Origin: Sutterella wadsworthensis
Lineage (GTDB): Bacteria > Pseudomonadota > Gammaproteobacteria > Burkholderiales > Burkholderiaceae_F
Assembly: GCF_003315195.1 (NCBI RefSeq)
Contig: NZ_QNRV01000020.1
Coordinates: forward strand, 1 to 58,484
DNA: 58,484 nucleotides
Direction: 5' to 3'
Part shown: one piece after another, positions 36,747-45,893 of the stretch
Layout: the number at the start of each line of letters is the position of its first letter
Numbering within the stretch: the stretch's first letter is position 1
Translations under genes and position numbers: made by a program
The notes under the pieces: model-generated
What the model was told of the DNA's origin: nothing
Database searches by the model: none
What the model saw: the letters and a program-made list of their open reading frames with translations, nothing else

Positions 36747-38459
36747 ATGTTCCTTAATCCGCGTCCGAGCGGCTTATGCCGTCTTATCACGCAGTATCTT
36801 TTTACCCGCAGTCAATGGCGCTTGTGGGGACTTTTTGCCATCGTTCTTGCGGCATACGCATTCAATATCAAGCTTGCTGTTCTCTATAACGATTGGAACG
36901 GACGGTTCTTTAACGCACTTCAGGCGGTCAATCGCGATGCGATCTTCCGAGAACTTTTTTATTTCATAGGGCTTGCCGCCGTCATCATCGTACTGCTCGT
37001 CTGGGCTGGCTATGTCAAGGACCGCTTGGCGCTTGCGCTTCGCCGCGACCTTACGCAGATTTTCTTCAAACGCTGGCTATCTCCGGAAAGCGCCCACTAT
37101 CTGCTGCGCGAGAGCGGCCGAGAACCCGATAACCCAGACCAACGCGTGACGGAGGATGTTCGGCAGCTCGTCAATCTTTCCGTCGATCTTCTGGTGAGCT
37201 TTTACGACGCCATGCTCACGATCGGCAGTTTTTCAGTCATCCTTTGGCAGCTCTCAGGCTCTGCTGAAGTGTTCGGCATCACGATCCCCGGCTACATGTT
37301 CTGGGTCTGCATCCTCTATACGATCGTTGCCACATGGATTACACACCTCATCGGACGCAAGCTTAAAGGCCTCAACATCAATGCTCAGCACATGGAGGCG
37401 AATCTGCGTGCTGCCCTGATGGAAAAACGCCGTCATGCAGATGCCATCGCCGGGGCTCATGCTGAGGCTGTGGAGGAAGCCGGTCTGGTCGAGCGCTTCC
37501 GGCAGCTTCTCTCTGTCCTCATTGCGTTGGTAAAACGAAAGCGAGACCTCAACCTCTTCACGGTCGGCGTCGGACAATTCACACACCTCGCTCCCATTTT
37601 TTTCGCGCTGCCGAGTTTTTTCGCCGGCATCATCCAATTGGGCGGACTCATGCAGATCAGGGGCGCCTTCAATGACGTGGCACGGTCACTCTCATGGATC
37701 ATCATGTCCTACGACGATCTGGCTGCCCTTGCGGCCGCTTATGAGCGTCTTCGCCGTCTTGAAGCAGGGCTCTCCGAAGCGGACGATCAACGCCAAGCTT
37801 TGGAGAAACGATGTCAGGACAATTCATGCACTGGTCTCACCGCGGCCCTTGATCTCATCGTTCCAAACGGAAAAAACATCAGCCGCGTGCCCGTCCATCT
37901 CAAACTCGTCCCGGGCAGCTTCACCATCGTCTGCGGCCCGTCTGGCATCGGAAAATCCACGCTTCTCAAAGTTCTTTCAGGCTTCGCCGGAAATTACGAA
38001 GGTAAACTCTCTGAACGCGGATCCATCTTCTGGATGCCGCAGCAGCCTTATTTGCCAAAAGGAGAGCTCATCGCTGCGCTCACCTATCCGCAAAGTCCTG
38101 AAACGATCACGGAGCAGGCAGCACAGGAACTGCTCAGTGCCGCACACCTTGACCATCTCAAAGAAAAGCTTTACGACTCGGGCGACTGGTCTGCACTGCT
38201 TTCCGGCGGTGAACAGCAGCGGCTTTCTTTGCTGCGGGCTCTTATTGTCAAACCTGACATCCTGCTTCTCGACGAAATGACGAGCGGCCTTGATCCGGCC
38301 AATGCACACTGGATGATCGCCTTGCTCAAGGCGAAACTCCCTCAGACCGCAATGCTTCTCGTCACACATCAGCAATCGCTTTGGCCGCTTGCGGACCAAA
38401 TCATCAACCTCCAAGGACCAGCTCATGGGCAATCCGTTCATTCCGTTTCCCAGATGTGA
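36747..38459 (+). CDS. SbmA/YddA-type ABC transporter (membrane domain fused to ATPase)
   Basis: A 570-aa inner-membrane half-transporter. The N-terminal ABC_membrane_2 domain (SbmA/BacA/ABCD family) shows NDWNGRFFNALQ and NPDQRVTEDVRQL, with about five or six helices to residue 340. The C-terminal ATPase has Walker A GPSGIGKSTLLK, signature LLSGGEQQRLSLLRA and Walker B ILLLDEMTSGLDP. It lies 72 bp after the TonB receptor and overlaps the next gene. Exporter-fold transporters of this kind import siderophores in some bacteria (YbtPQ, IrtAB), and SbmA-like proteins import peptides and B12-like molecules. Import of the receptor's ligand across the inner membrane is therefore the best guess. Confidence 0.88.
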   Translation: MFLNPRPSGLCRLITQYLFTRSQWRLWGLFAIVLAAYAFNIKLAVLYNDWNGRFFNALQAVNRDAIFRELFYFIGLAAVIIVLLVWAGYVKDRLALALRRDLTQIFFKRWLSPESAHYLLRESGREPDNPDQRVTEDVRQLVNLSVDLLVSFYDAMLTIGSFSVILWQLSGSAEVFGITIPGYMFWVCILYTIVATWITHLIGRKLKGLNINAQHMEANLRAALMEKRRHADAIAGAHAEAVEEAGLVERFRQLLSVLIALVKRKRDLNLFTVGVGQFTHLAPIFFALPSFFAGIIQLGGLMQIRGAFNDVARSLSWIIMSYDDLAALAAAYERLRRLEAGLSEADDQRQALEKRCQDNSCTGLTAALDLIVPNGKNISRVPVHLKLVPGSFTIVCGPSGIGKSTLLKVLSGFAGNYEGKLSERGSIFWMPQQPYLPKGELIAALTYPQSPETITEQAAQELLSAAHLDHLKEKLYDSGDWSALLSGGEQQRLSLLRALIVKPDILLLDEMTSGLDPANAHWMIALLKAKLPQTAMLLVTHQQSLWPLADQIINLQGPAHGQSVHSVSQM

Positions 38460-39288
38460 AAACATCATCATCGTCGGCGATGCCGCCGCTGAATATCTCG
38501 GTGCACTGCGCATCTATGGCCGCGGCTTGATTGGCGGCGACGTACCATCCATGGAACTTCTCCATCCGATGGAAAAGCACCTTGAATGCGTTTCGTGCTT
38601 TTTGAATGACCCAACACAGGTGCTCCTGCCGGCGGTGCGGCGCATGAAAGCCAATTTTGTGGTGCTTGAGGAAAACGGATCCGCCGACTTCAATCCTGCA
38701 GCGGGCCGAGAAGTACTCGAAAAAGAAGGCATATCGGTCAAAATTCTTGACGTGCGGGGATCAACAGAATCGGTTCTGCGCCGCGCCAGCAAACTTTTCG
38801 GCGAGGAAAAACAAGCCGAACGCATTATTCGTGAACGAACGGAGCGACTGGCAGCGCTCGACGATGTGCGCAAATCCATTCGTAAGGGACAAAAGGCCGC
38901 AATTTTTCTGGCGATCCGCAGTCCCGTTCGCCATGAAAGCTATGTCTTCCGGATCTCTGAGCGCAGTGCACTCTCTCAACTGCTCACAAACACTTTTGCA
39001 ATAGAGAACATCAATGTTCGGCCAAATGCCGAAGAACGCATCCCTGGCATTCAGGAACTCGATGACCTCTCCGAACTCTTCGAAAAGAACCCGGACCTCA
39101 TCGTCTATACCGGCGATGCGGCCGCTTGCGGACAAAAAATAACTGAATTCATCCGGAAACACCCCCAATTCGCCGAATGCAATGCGGTAAAGAATGGACG
39201 CATTTACGGCGCACCGTATTACTGTCATGCGCTCGACTTGAGACGCCATGAAATACTTGAAGCATGGAGCGATGTATTGGCCGACTAA
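38425..39288 (+). CDS. Periplasmic-binding-protein-like protein without signal peptide
   Basis: A 287-aa protein resembling the BtuF/FepB-type (cluster A-2) binding fold. It has an N-terminal lobe with NIIIVGDAAAEYLGALR and ANFVVLEEN, a long middle helix and a C-terminal lobe with NPDLIVYTGDAA and AVKNGRIYGAPYYCHAL. No signal peptide, lipobox or N-terminal helix is visible, and the start lies inside the ABC gene, which leaves no room for one in frame except 12 polar residues. If correct it is cytoplasmic, where it could bind or process the imported chelate. Loss of a signal sequence is the alternative. Last gene of the Fur-controlled locus. Confidence 0.75.
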   Translation: MGNPFIPFPRCENIIIVGDAAAEYLGALRIYGRGLIGGDVPSMELLHPMEKHLECVSCFLNDPTQVLLPAVRRMKANFVVLEENGSADFNPAAGREVLEKEGISVKILDVRGSTESVLRRASKLFGEEKQAERIIRERTERLAALDDVRKSIRKGQKAAIFLAIRSPVRHESYVFRISERSALSQLLTNTFAIENINVRPNAEERIPGIQELDDLSELFEKNPDLIVYTGDAAACGQKITEFIRKHPQFAECNAVKNGRIYGAPYYCHALDLRRHEILEAWSDVLAD

Positions 39289-40119
39289 GCAGCCCGACCA
39301 CTGAAGTAACGGCGTTTTGATCCTGTCAGACCGCCGCTTTGCCGCTCCGCCTTGGGCTCGCGAAAGACCGAGCGGCTTTCGCGCCCGCTATAAATCATTT
39401 TCTGACGCAGCTCGTCTGCGGTCAGAGCCCAGAGGGCTCCGGCTCCATCGCGTGACAAACATGCACCCCTCCCGCAGACATTCTTGAGATGTGCCAAAGT
39501 GGGGAATCAGCCTGTGCGGCCTCCAGCAGAAATCAGGAGGTCCTCACTGCTCGAAATTGCTTTGCCCCCCTCTAACCTTCCTCATTCGCAGTCCATGGGG
39601 CTGCAATGAATGCCCTCAACGTTCTCTGATCTCTTGGATTTCTGGATGAATTGTCAGATGCACGACCTGGCATTATTTTTCGAAAATACCAACCATTAGA
39701 AGCGACTCAACTTTTCCCATATCGAAGATTTATTCAATCTCAGCTGACAGGCAGCCGAAGCTGTGCTCCAAGCCGTCGCAGACGCCGCTGCACAATGCTG
39801 CCGCTTATTAAAGCCTGTGAAATGACCGTTTCCAACGGTGTTGTCTTCAACATACCCCAGCAATAGAAAATTCATTCCTATAGCACGAAAAACTCTTATA
39901 TACGCATTACTATCAATTACGAATATTCAGAACACTTTTGCTTTGATTAAAGCCAGATTTTATCTTCTTTAATAAAAAAGGGGCGCAACTACAATCATCG
40001 ATTCAAACATTTAAAACTTATCCGACGCCTTGATTACACCAAAAACACATATAACAAAAAGGCGAACACCTAAAACTCAAGGTCATTCACTCACACACAA
40101 GAATTACCATCAATCTACA
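39289..40119. other. Intergenic, AT-rich on the right
   Basis: One hairpin, cgcgaaag (39359-39366) / ctttcgcg (39376-39383), follows the iron locus and may end its transcript. From about 39640 to 40119 the sequence turns AT-rich. No RNA or protein gene was recognised. Confidence 0.45.
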
Positions 40120-40908
40120 TTATTTTTTCGCACCCTTAAAGCTGTATTCATATACATATTGACTAACATCCTCATCCTTTCTAATAAGGGTGTCATATAA
40201 CTTATATGCAAGTCTACGATTGAGCGTTCCTTCATATTGAAATTGATATTTCAGCCCTTTAGCTTTATTAAGCGGGTCCTCATTAAAGGATTGAGCTTCT
40301 TGCATTTGTGCGAAAACTTTCCCAGATCGATTGACACAAACCTCTAATCGGGGAGGGAAAACTTTATTCGCAAACATTAAAGGATGATATTTATACATTT
40401 CCGGCGTCATATAATCCTTCAGCTTAGGGTAAGCTTTAATCATTGTGTAGAAATTAGTTCTGATTTCATCGATTTTTTTAGAATCAACGGACCAAGCATT
40501 GCCGCCAGGAAGACCGTACAAAAAATAAAAATACTCCATATCAAAACTATGATTATAGGCGACATCAAATACAGATATTTCTTGTTTATGAAATGGATTA
40601 GATGCCACACACGAAACAAAATATCCCCAGAAGCGAGATAAAAATCCATCATAGAATTCATTTTTCAATGAAGAAGATTTAGCATGATAATATCTCATAT
40701 AATGAGCAAGGAGCTCTTTTTCATTTTTGGCAACAACTAAATTTTCTTTATTCCACAACTCAAGATCATTAACTGTCAGAGGCCAATTCAAAGGGCTGAG
40801 TCCCTTAACAGCAGCATCAACTTTAGGATCCAACATCCCACATGCTCCATTCAGGGAAAAAGCCGCCAAAATGAGAATTAGAATTTGCTTCTTAATACTT
40901 ACTGTCAT
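40120..40908 (-). CDS. Exported hypothetical protein, AT-rich
   Basis: A 262-aa protein not assigned to a family. The ATG at 40908 is preferred because MTVSIKKQILILILAAFSLNGAC forms a signal peptide. The cysteine could be lipidated, but Asn at -3 is a poor lipobox. The rest is soluble, rich in Tyr, Lys and Asn, with LDPKVDAAVKGLSPLNWPLTVNDLELWNKEN at its start. The gene and its surroundings are far more AT-rich than neighbouring genes, which suggests acquisition. It stands alone, leftward, between the two iron loci. No function is proposed. Confidence 0.6.
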   Translation of the reverse strand: MTVSIKKQILILILAAFSLNGACGMLDPKVDAAVKGLSPLNWPLTVNDLELWNKENLVVAKNEKELLAHYMRYYHAKSSSLKNEFYDGFLSRFWGYFVSCVASNPFHKQEISVFDVAYNHSFDMEYFYFLYGLPGGNAWSVDSKKIDEIRTNFYTMIKAYPKLKDYMTPEMYKYHPLMFANKVFPPRLEVCVNRSGKVFAQMQEAQSFNEDPLNKAKGLKYQFQYEGTLNRRLAYKLYDTLIRKDEDVSQYVYEYSFKGAKK

Positions 40909-41568
40909 AAGATAATCCAAAATCAAATTTAAACATTGCATAAAATGTTTTATATCTCGACTTAATTCTATTACCTTCTCATCACCTATCTTCACCTTCA
41001 AAAGCACATAATATAAAAATTCTAACCAGCGACAGATCGATCAATTGGATCTTAAACGAATATGATTTAATATCCATGGATAAGTCAAAATCTAAAGATT
41101 CATGCTTCTGCTCAATAACATCAATCCGACCATGTGATGCTTACACTATATAAACAGGCGGCGCTCAATAGTTGATGCCGCATACAGAACCATTTTGCGT
41201 TCCTATATTTTAAATATTATTTGTTCTTTGGCTCATTTGTATACCGCTTTAATCATCTTACTGCGGCAAAGAACGCGCATACAACTGCCTTAGATACCTA
41301 ACAGGGGCTGGGTTCCAATCTTTAAAAATAGTTGCCGCAGCCAAACGTGTAAACTAGAAGAGCACAGTTAAGTGCCGCATCCGCGATACGTCTGCAATTT
41401 GGTGCTGGTTATGTTTGCACGCAGTACAGCCATCTGCCCCTCAGAGCATTGAAGGTGCAGTCAGGCATCAGAATCTGCCGGAGCCTGTTTTTTTAAATTT
41501 ATCGCTCGGAAAATGCTGTGAAATTAGTGCCGTGCTGTTCTCAAATAAGGAAGCAGCACGACGAAAAT
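40909..41568. other. Intergenic, AT-rich, no gene seen
   Basis: No recognisable gene. A hairpin cgtgctg (41531-41537) / cagcacg (41554-41560) lies directly after the tonB stop on the minus strand and may end the receptor 2 operon. Confidence 0.4.
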
Positions 41569-42624
41569 TTAAGGTTGAAACACAATAGTTTTTTGAAAGT
41601 AAACCTTAATGTTACGCCCTTGATGATAAATAGGCGCAAACTTCATTTTCTTTACTGCCTCGACAGCAGCCTCTTTGAAACCTAGATCCGGGATATTTCG
41701 GGCGATTATCTCTGTGGTTTCAACCTGTCCGTCGAGTCCTACCAAGAATTTCACCCGCACCCGTACGACCTTGTTGAAGCCAATGGAACGAGCTGCCCGC
41801 GGATACCTTGGCGCTGCCTCTGAAAGGATTTTGTACGAGATGCCGCCGGAACCCAATGCCGTATAGGAGCCGTCACCGTTCGCAATGAAATTGCCGCTGC
41901 CGAAAGCCGTTCCTTGCCCATCCCCCACTCCGGATCCTTCGGTCTGAGCTTTGCCGTCAGCCGTTCCGCTCGCTCCAACTGCACCGCCGGAGCCTGCGCT
42001 GACATGCTTAGTCTTGCCGTCTTTGCCATCCGTTTCGGAAGCGGAAGCTTTTTCTTTAAGCGGTGCGGGCTTTTGGGTTTCGCCTTTATAAGCTTTGCCT
42101 TCCGAGTTTTCTCTTTTGGGTTTGCTGACCGGCTTTATGTTTTTGGAAACTTGGGGCTGAGGATTCTGCCTTTTTAGAATAGGCTTTGCCTGCGCAGACT
42201 TCACCTGCTCATCCCCCGAATCTGCTGTTGGCTGTGTCGATGTCAGCTCAGGCGCTTTGGGAGTGGGCTTCGAATCCAATGAAGTCTCAGCGGCAGCGGC
42301 TTTCGGAGGCTCGTCCAGTGTCTCTCCTTCTGTTTTCGGGGCCAATGGCTTTTCGGGCTCATCAGTCGGTTCCAGACGCCTGTCCTTGGAATGGGATTTT
42401 GCGCCGTCCCCGCCTGCCCCGCCGTTGCCAAGTCGGCCGTCTTGATGCATATCTCCCAAACCGCCGGCATTCCCTGCAGGGCCGCCAAGATCAACGGTAA
42501 GCATGCCGGATCCGCCGACAGGCGCGGATTGGAAAAAGATAAGACCGATACCTCCGACCAATAAAGCATGAATAACGACAGAAGCGCTCAATGCCGACTG
42601 CCAGGAAAGTGGCTTCGGACTCAT
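41569..42624 (-). CDS. tonB: TonB energy-transducing protein
   Basis: A 351-aa TonB. One N-terminal membrane helix (SALSASVVIHALLVGGIGLIFF, with the TonB-type Ser/His) anchors it in the inner membrane. A long Pro/Lys/Glu- and Gly-rich periplasmic stretch spans about residues 45-265. The C-terminal TonB domain (SEAAPRYPRAARSIGFNKVVRVRVKFLV to FQKTIVFQP) contacts receptor TonB boxes. The spacer is longer and more glycine-rich than in typical TonB. Its start codon overlaps the stop of exbD. It is the last gene of receptor-exbB-exbD-tonB and presumably also serves receptor 1, which has no TonB of its own. Confidence 0.92.
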   Translation of the reverse strand: MSPKPLSWQSALSASVVIHALLVGGIGLIFFQSAPVGGSGMLTVDLGGPAGNAGGLGDMHQDGRLGNGGAGGDGAKSHSKDRRLEPTDEPEKPLAPKTEGETLDEPPKAAAAETSLDSKPTPKAPELTSTQPTADSGDEQVKSAQAKPILKRQNPQPQVSKNIKPVSKPKRENSEGKAYKGETQKPAPLKEKASASETDGKDGKTKHVSAGSGGAVGASGTADGKAQTEGSGVGDGQGTAFGSGNFIANGDGSYTALGSGGISYKILSEAAPRYPRAARSIGFNKVVRVRVKFLVGLDGQVETTEIIARNIPDLGFKEAAVEAVKKMKFAPIYHQGRNIKVYFQKTIVFQP

Positions 42625-43031
42625 CAGCGTCTTCCCTCGGTTGCTATGGAGACTCGTTCAATGCCTGTGCGGCGGATGACATCCATAACGCCAACCACCG
42701 TGCCGAAATCGGTTTTTTCATCGCCGCGCAGCACCACAGTGAGCTTCTCATTCTCAGTCTTTAAAGACACAAGCCGTCGAGCTAACTCCTCCTCTGAAAC
42801 TAAATTCTGCTCAAGGAAAAGACGCCCGTCCTCTGTGATTGACACGGGGACTGTTTTGGTGGTGTCCACTTTTGCGATGGTCGCCTTAGGGAGATTAAGG
42901 GCAATGGTTTTCTGCGTCACCATGGTCAGCATCGACATCATGAAGAACACCAGCAGGAAAAAGATGATGTCGATCATCGGAATGATCATCAGCAGAGGTT
43001 TCCTGTCCTCCTTGAGACTGTTGATGCGCAT
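42624..43031 (-). CDS. exbD: ExbD biopolymer transport protein
   Basis: A 135-aa inner-membrane protein that couples proton motive force to TonB. The single N-terminal helix carries the essential aspartate in PMIDIIFFLLVFFM. The periplasmic domain follows from about residue 45 (ALNLPKATIAKVDTTKTVPVSITEDG). It lies 3 bases after exbB and overlaps tonB, so the three products are coupled. The size matches the family. Confidence 0.93.
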   Translation of the reverse strand: MRINSLKEDRKPLLMIIPMIDIIFFLLVFFMMSMLTMVTQKTIALNLPKATIAKVDTTKTVPVSITEDGRLFLEQNLVSEEELARRLVSLKTENEKLTVVLRGDEKTDFGTVVGVMDVIRRTGIERVSIATEGRR

Positions 43032-43034
43032 GCC

Positions 43035-43640
43035 TTACTTCTCCGAAAGACAGGCGAGATAAGCACTTGCCGCAGCTTCAAGGTCTTCAATAATTCGGTT
43101 GGCCCGCTGAGAAAGCCAGACATAAACCAGCATTGCAATAATGGCGACGAGCAGCCCGAACCCCGTTGCGACCAAAGCTTCCGCAACACCGCCGGTAATA
43201 GCAAACGGCTGTCCTTCAGAGATCGACAAAATATCAAATGATCGGATCATGCCGGTCACGGTTCCTAAAAGCCCCATCAAAGGAGCCAAAGTTACGATCG
43301 CACTCACATAGTTGAGATGATCCTTGAGCCGCGCTGCGCTGTAAGCCGCAGCTCCGGAAAGATACTGCTCAGCATTGATCACGGCATTGCGCTCTGCAAT
43401 GGCTTTTTCAAGAACTGCACCGACGGTGCCTCCCGCTTTTTTGCAAAGTGCGGCTGCAGCATCAAAATTTTTAGCCCGTACTGCTGACAGAAATTCACCT
43501 TGAAGCACCTGCATATCGGATGCGGAGCGTCGGTAGAAAACTGTACGTTCGACGGCGATGGCGATCGTAACGATGGAGGCCGCCAACAGCGGCCACATCA
43601 TGAACCCTCCTGTCAGGAAGGTTTGAATAAACTGAGACAT
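43035..43640 (-). CDS. exbB: ExbB/TolQ/MotA-type proton channel protein
   Basis: A 201-aa inner-membrane protein with three helices. The first is at about residues 10-30. The signature YVSAIVTLAPLMGLLGTVTGMIRSF comes before the second, and VAEALVATGFGLLVAIIAMLVYVWL forms the third. It assembles with ExbD as the proton-driven motor for TonB. The ATG at 43640 gives the conserved MSQFIQTFLTGGF start. It lies 72 bp after the receptor, with a perfect hairpin in the gap. Confidence 0.92.
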   Translation of the reverse strand: MSQFIQTFLTGGFMMWPLLAASIVTIAIAVERTVFYRRSASDMQVLQGEFLSAVRAKNFDAAAALCKKAGGTVGAVLEKAIAERNAVINAEQYLSGAAAYSAARLKDHLNYVSAIVTLAPLMGLLGTVTGMIRSFDILSISEGQPFAITGGVAEALVATGFGLLVAIIAMLVYVWLSQRANRIIEDLEAAASAYLACLSEK

Positions 43641-43674
43641 GAGACAGCGTTCCCAAAAAAAGATCTGACGTCGA

Positions 43675-43698
43675 AAGGAGGTGCTATTGCACCTCCTT
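43675..43698. promoter_or_regulatory. Hairpin between receptor 2 and exbB
   Basis: aaggaggtgc (43675-43684) and gcacctcctt (43689-43698) form a perfect 10-bp stem with a 4-nt loop. On the minus strand a T7 run follows 11 bases later. It may lower read-through from receptor to exbBD-tonB or protect the mRNA end. Confidence 0.55.
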
Positions 43699-43712
43699 CG
43701 CACTGAATGAGA

Positions 43713-45893
43713 TCAATACGTGCCGCGCAGGCCAACGAAATAAGTCCGCTCACGTCCTGGTATCAGCGACCAGCTCCCGATTGATACGTAGTCGTAGTAC
43801 TTCTCGTTGAAGAGATTCGTTACGCCGGCATAAATTTCCAAATGCTCCCAAGGTTTGAAATGCAGGCTTGTATCGACGATCTGTCCGGACTTGACAATAC
43901 CGTCCGTTTCCTTTTCAGCATCTGAGAGGAAATTGTTGTATTTCCCATAGTAGGTATAGCGAACGTCACCGGAGAAGTTGTCTGTGAAGTCGTACTTTGC
44001 AAGCACCGACAGAGAGTGCTGCGGCACTTTCTGCAGACCGCTCCGCGTGAAATCGATTTTGTCCTTGCCGACCTCATCCATGAATCGACTGCCGGCAGAT
44101 GTATAGTCAGACCTTCCTTTAAGCCATGAATACGATTCCGTAAGCGTCAGCCTGCCGATCGTCTGCTGAAGGCTGACGTCAGCCCCCCAACGGCGCGTCT
44201 GAAGCAAATTCAGCGTCCGAGCATCACTGAGTCCCCTGACATACATACGGTACAGCTGGTTGTTGGTGTTCGACATCCAGAGTGAAACGCTGACGGTTGA
44301 GAAGGCGACCTTGTCGCGAAGACCAATCTCGTACATATCGTACTTTTCATCTTCGGCATTGGTGATTTTATAAACCCTGTCCCCGTTGACAACCGCTTGA
44401 TCTGCAATCATCAGACCGTCAGGGACGGTATAGCCGCGCTCATACCGAGCGTAAATTCTGCCGGTATCGCGGTACCGCCAAGCCGCCGACAATTCCAACG
44501 CCGTATTCCAGCGATCTGAGGTATCTGCGCCGGCAATCCTGTTGCCCGTTTTGTCATATCCCCATTTAGTGAGCTCACGGCGCAGCCCCTGGGTAAAGCT
44601 GAAGTCGCCCCACTTCAAAGTATTCAAACCGTATAGCGCGATGACTGTTTTGTCGTAAAGGAAGCTGTAGGGCTCACCATAATACTTGCCGCTGCTGTCT
44701 TTCTTCCATGAACCGATGTAGTTAAAGTCAGCACTTTGCTTGGTGTAGTCAAACCCAAGCAGCAGATCGCTGCCTTCAAGATAATCTATATCCAATTTCA
44801 GTTTGAGGCCCTTGCTTTCCTGATCGATGATCTGATCCCCGAACTGATTGTTGGAGAAATACCCATCGCTGTAAAAACTATCCGCCGTCAAATGCAGTCT
44901 ATCCGTGAGATCGTTGGCATAGCTGAGGTTATAGCTGTTGATCGCGCGATCTCCGTTCAGATAACCCCTAACTCGGCGTTTAATAAGCTGACCATTTTCG
45001 TCCACGCCAACGGTTTGCGTAGTCCATGGAGGGACGTAGTCTTTCCCGTATTTTTGAATGTTTCTGGCAGAAGCCGTTTTGATGAACTGAGAATCCTCTT
45101 CAAGTCGGCTGGCGCGAAGCGTGAGACTTTGCTTTTCGGTTAAATCCCATCGAATACCGGCAGAGTAATAATTCGAATTGCGATACGTATTCTTGAAGTA
45201 GAGATCCCGATCAATTTTTGAAGCGGTGCCTAAGAAAGAGAATTTTTCATTGAGCCGAGCCCCCACGCTCGCGCCGATACGATATCCGTCTGAATTCCAT
45301 TCGCCGAAGGCTGACGTTTTCGGATCCTTCATCGAACGAAGATTCGTTGTGATGTTAATCACGCCGCCCGCTGTGCCCGAACCATAAAGGACGCTGCCGC
45401 CGCCCGGAATAATTTCAATGCGTTCGAGTTCCTCTACGGGAACGACGTCATAGTTCGTAGAGTGAGGATGATTCAGCAAGGTCGTAATGGGCGCACCATC
45501 GAGCATCACCTGAAGATTTCGGTTAGCCGTATCATTGCCTTGACCGCGCAAATCGATGCTGCCCCACCCGCTCGTATTAACGGAAACACCGGGCACGCCT
45601 TCAAGCACATCGGAAATTGTTCTGTTGCCGCGCTCAACAATATCTTCCTTTGGAATGACGATAATTTCCTTTGTTTCACGCAGTCGTTCGATTTCTACAT
45701 ATTCCGGCCGCACATAAGTCGTCTTTAATTCAATAGCGTCATCAGATGCTGGATCTTCATCCATACGCGCATTCTGTGCCTGAGCGCTGCAGCACGCCAT
45801 CAGCAGGGCTGCCATGACGGCGGAATGTTTGAAACTCCATTGGGCCGTTAATCTTTTCGTATGGGCGGCAGAAGAAATAAAAGTTATAGGCAT
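43713..45893 (-). CDS. TonB-dependent outer-membrane receptor 2
   Basis: A 726-aa receptor. A signal peptide ends near residue 39 (AALLMACCSAQA), followed by an acidic stretch and a TonB box region (ELKTTYVRPE). The plug shows IVIPKEDIVERGNRTISDVLEGVPGVSV and GGGSVLYGSGTAGGVINITTN. The barrel ends ERTYFVGLRGTY. The sequence is distinct from receptor 1. A Fur box precedes it, and exbB-exbD-tonB follow in the same direction, so it is an iron-regulated uptake operon with its own energiser. The substrate is probably a siderophore. A nickel or cobalt chelate is possible given the ECF operon further upstream, but that is separate. Confidence 0.92.
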   Translation of the reverse strand: MPITFISSAAHTKRLTAQWSFKHSAVMAALLMACCSAQAQNARMDEDPASDDAIELKTTYVRPEYVEIERLRETKEIIVIPKEDIVERGNRTISDVLEGVPGVSVNTSGWGSIDLRGQGNDTANRNLQVMLDGAPITTLLNHPHSTNYDVVPVEELERIEIIPGGGSVLYGSGTAGGVINITTNLRSMKDPKTSAFGEWNSDGYRIGASVGARLNEKFSFLGTASKIDRDLYFKNTYRNSNYYSAGIRWDLTEKQSLTLRASRLEEDSQFIKTASARNIQKYGKDYVPPWTTQTVGVDENGQLIKRRVRGYLNGDRAINSYNLSYANDLTDRLHLTADSFYSDGYFSNNQFGDQIIDQESKGLKLKLDIDYLEGSDLLLGFDYTKQSADFNYIGSWKKDSSGKYYGEPYSFLYDKTVIALYGLNTLKWGDFSFTQGLRRELTKWGYDKTGNRIAGADTSDRWNTALELSAAWRYRDTGRIYARYERGYTVPDGLMIADQAVVNGDRVYKITNAEDEKYDMYEIGLRDKVAFSTVSVSLWMSNTNNQLYRMYVRGLSDARTLNLLQTRRWGADVSLQQTIGRLTLTESYSWLKGRSDYTSAGSRFMDEVGKDKIDFTRSGLQKVPQHSLSVLAKYDFTDNFSGDVRYTYYGKYNNFLSDAEKETDGIVKSGQIVDTSLHFKPWEHLEIYAGVTNLFNEKYYDYVSIGSWSLIPGRERTYFVGLRGTY

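Noticed and set aside
39285-39866. Short open frames after the iron-chelate locus
   Set aside because: The frames at 39285-39497 and 39651-39866 lack ribosome sites and known domains, and the first overlaps a probable terminator hairpin.
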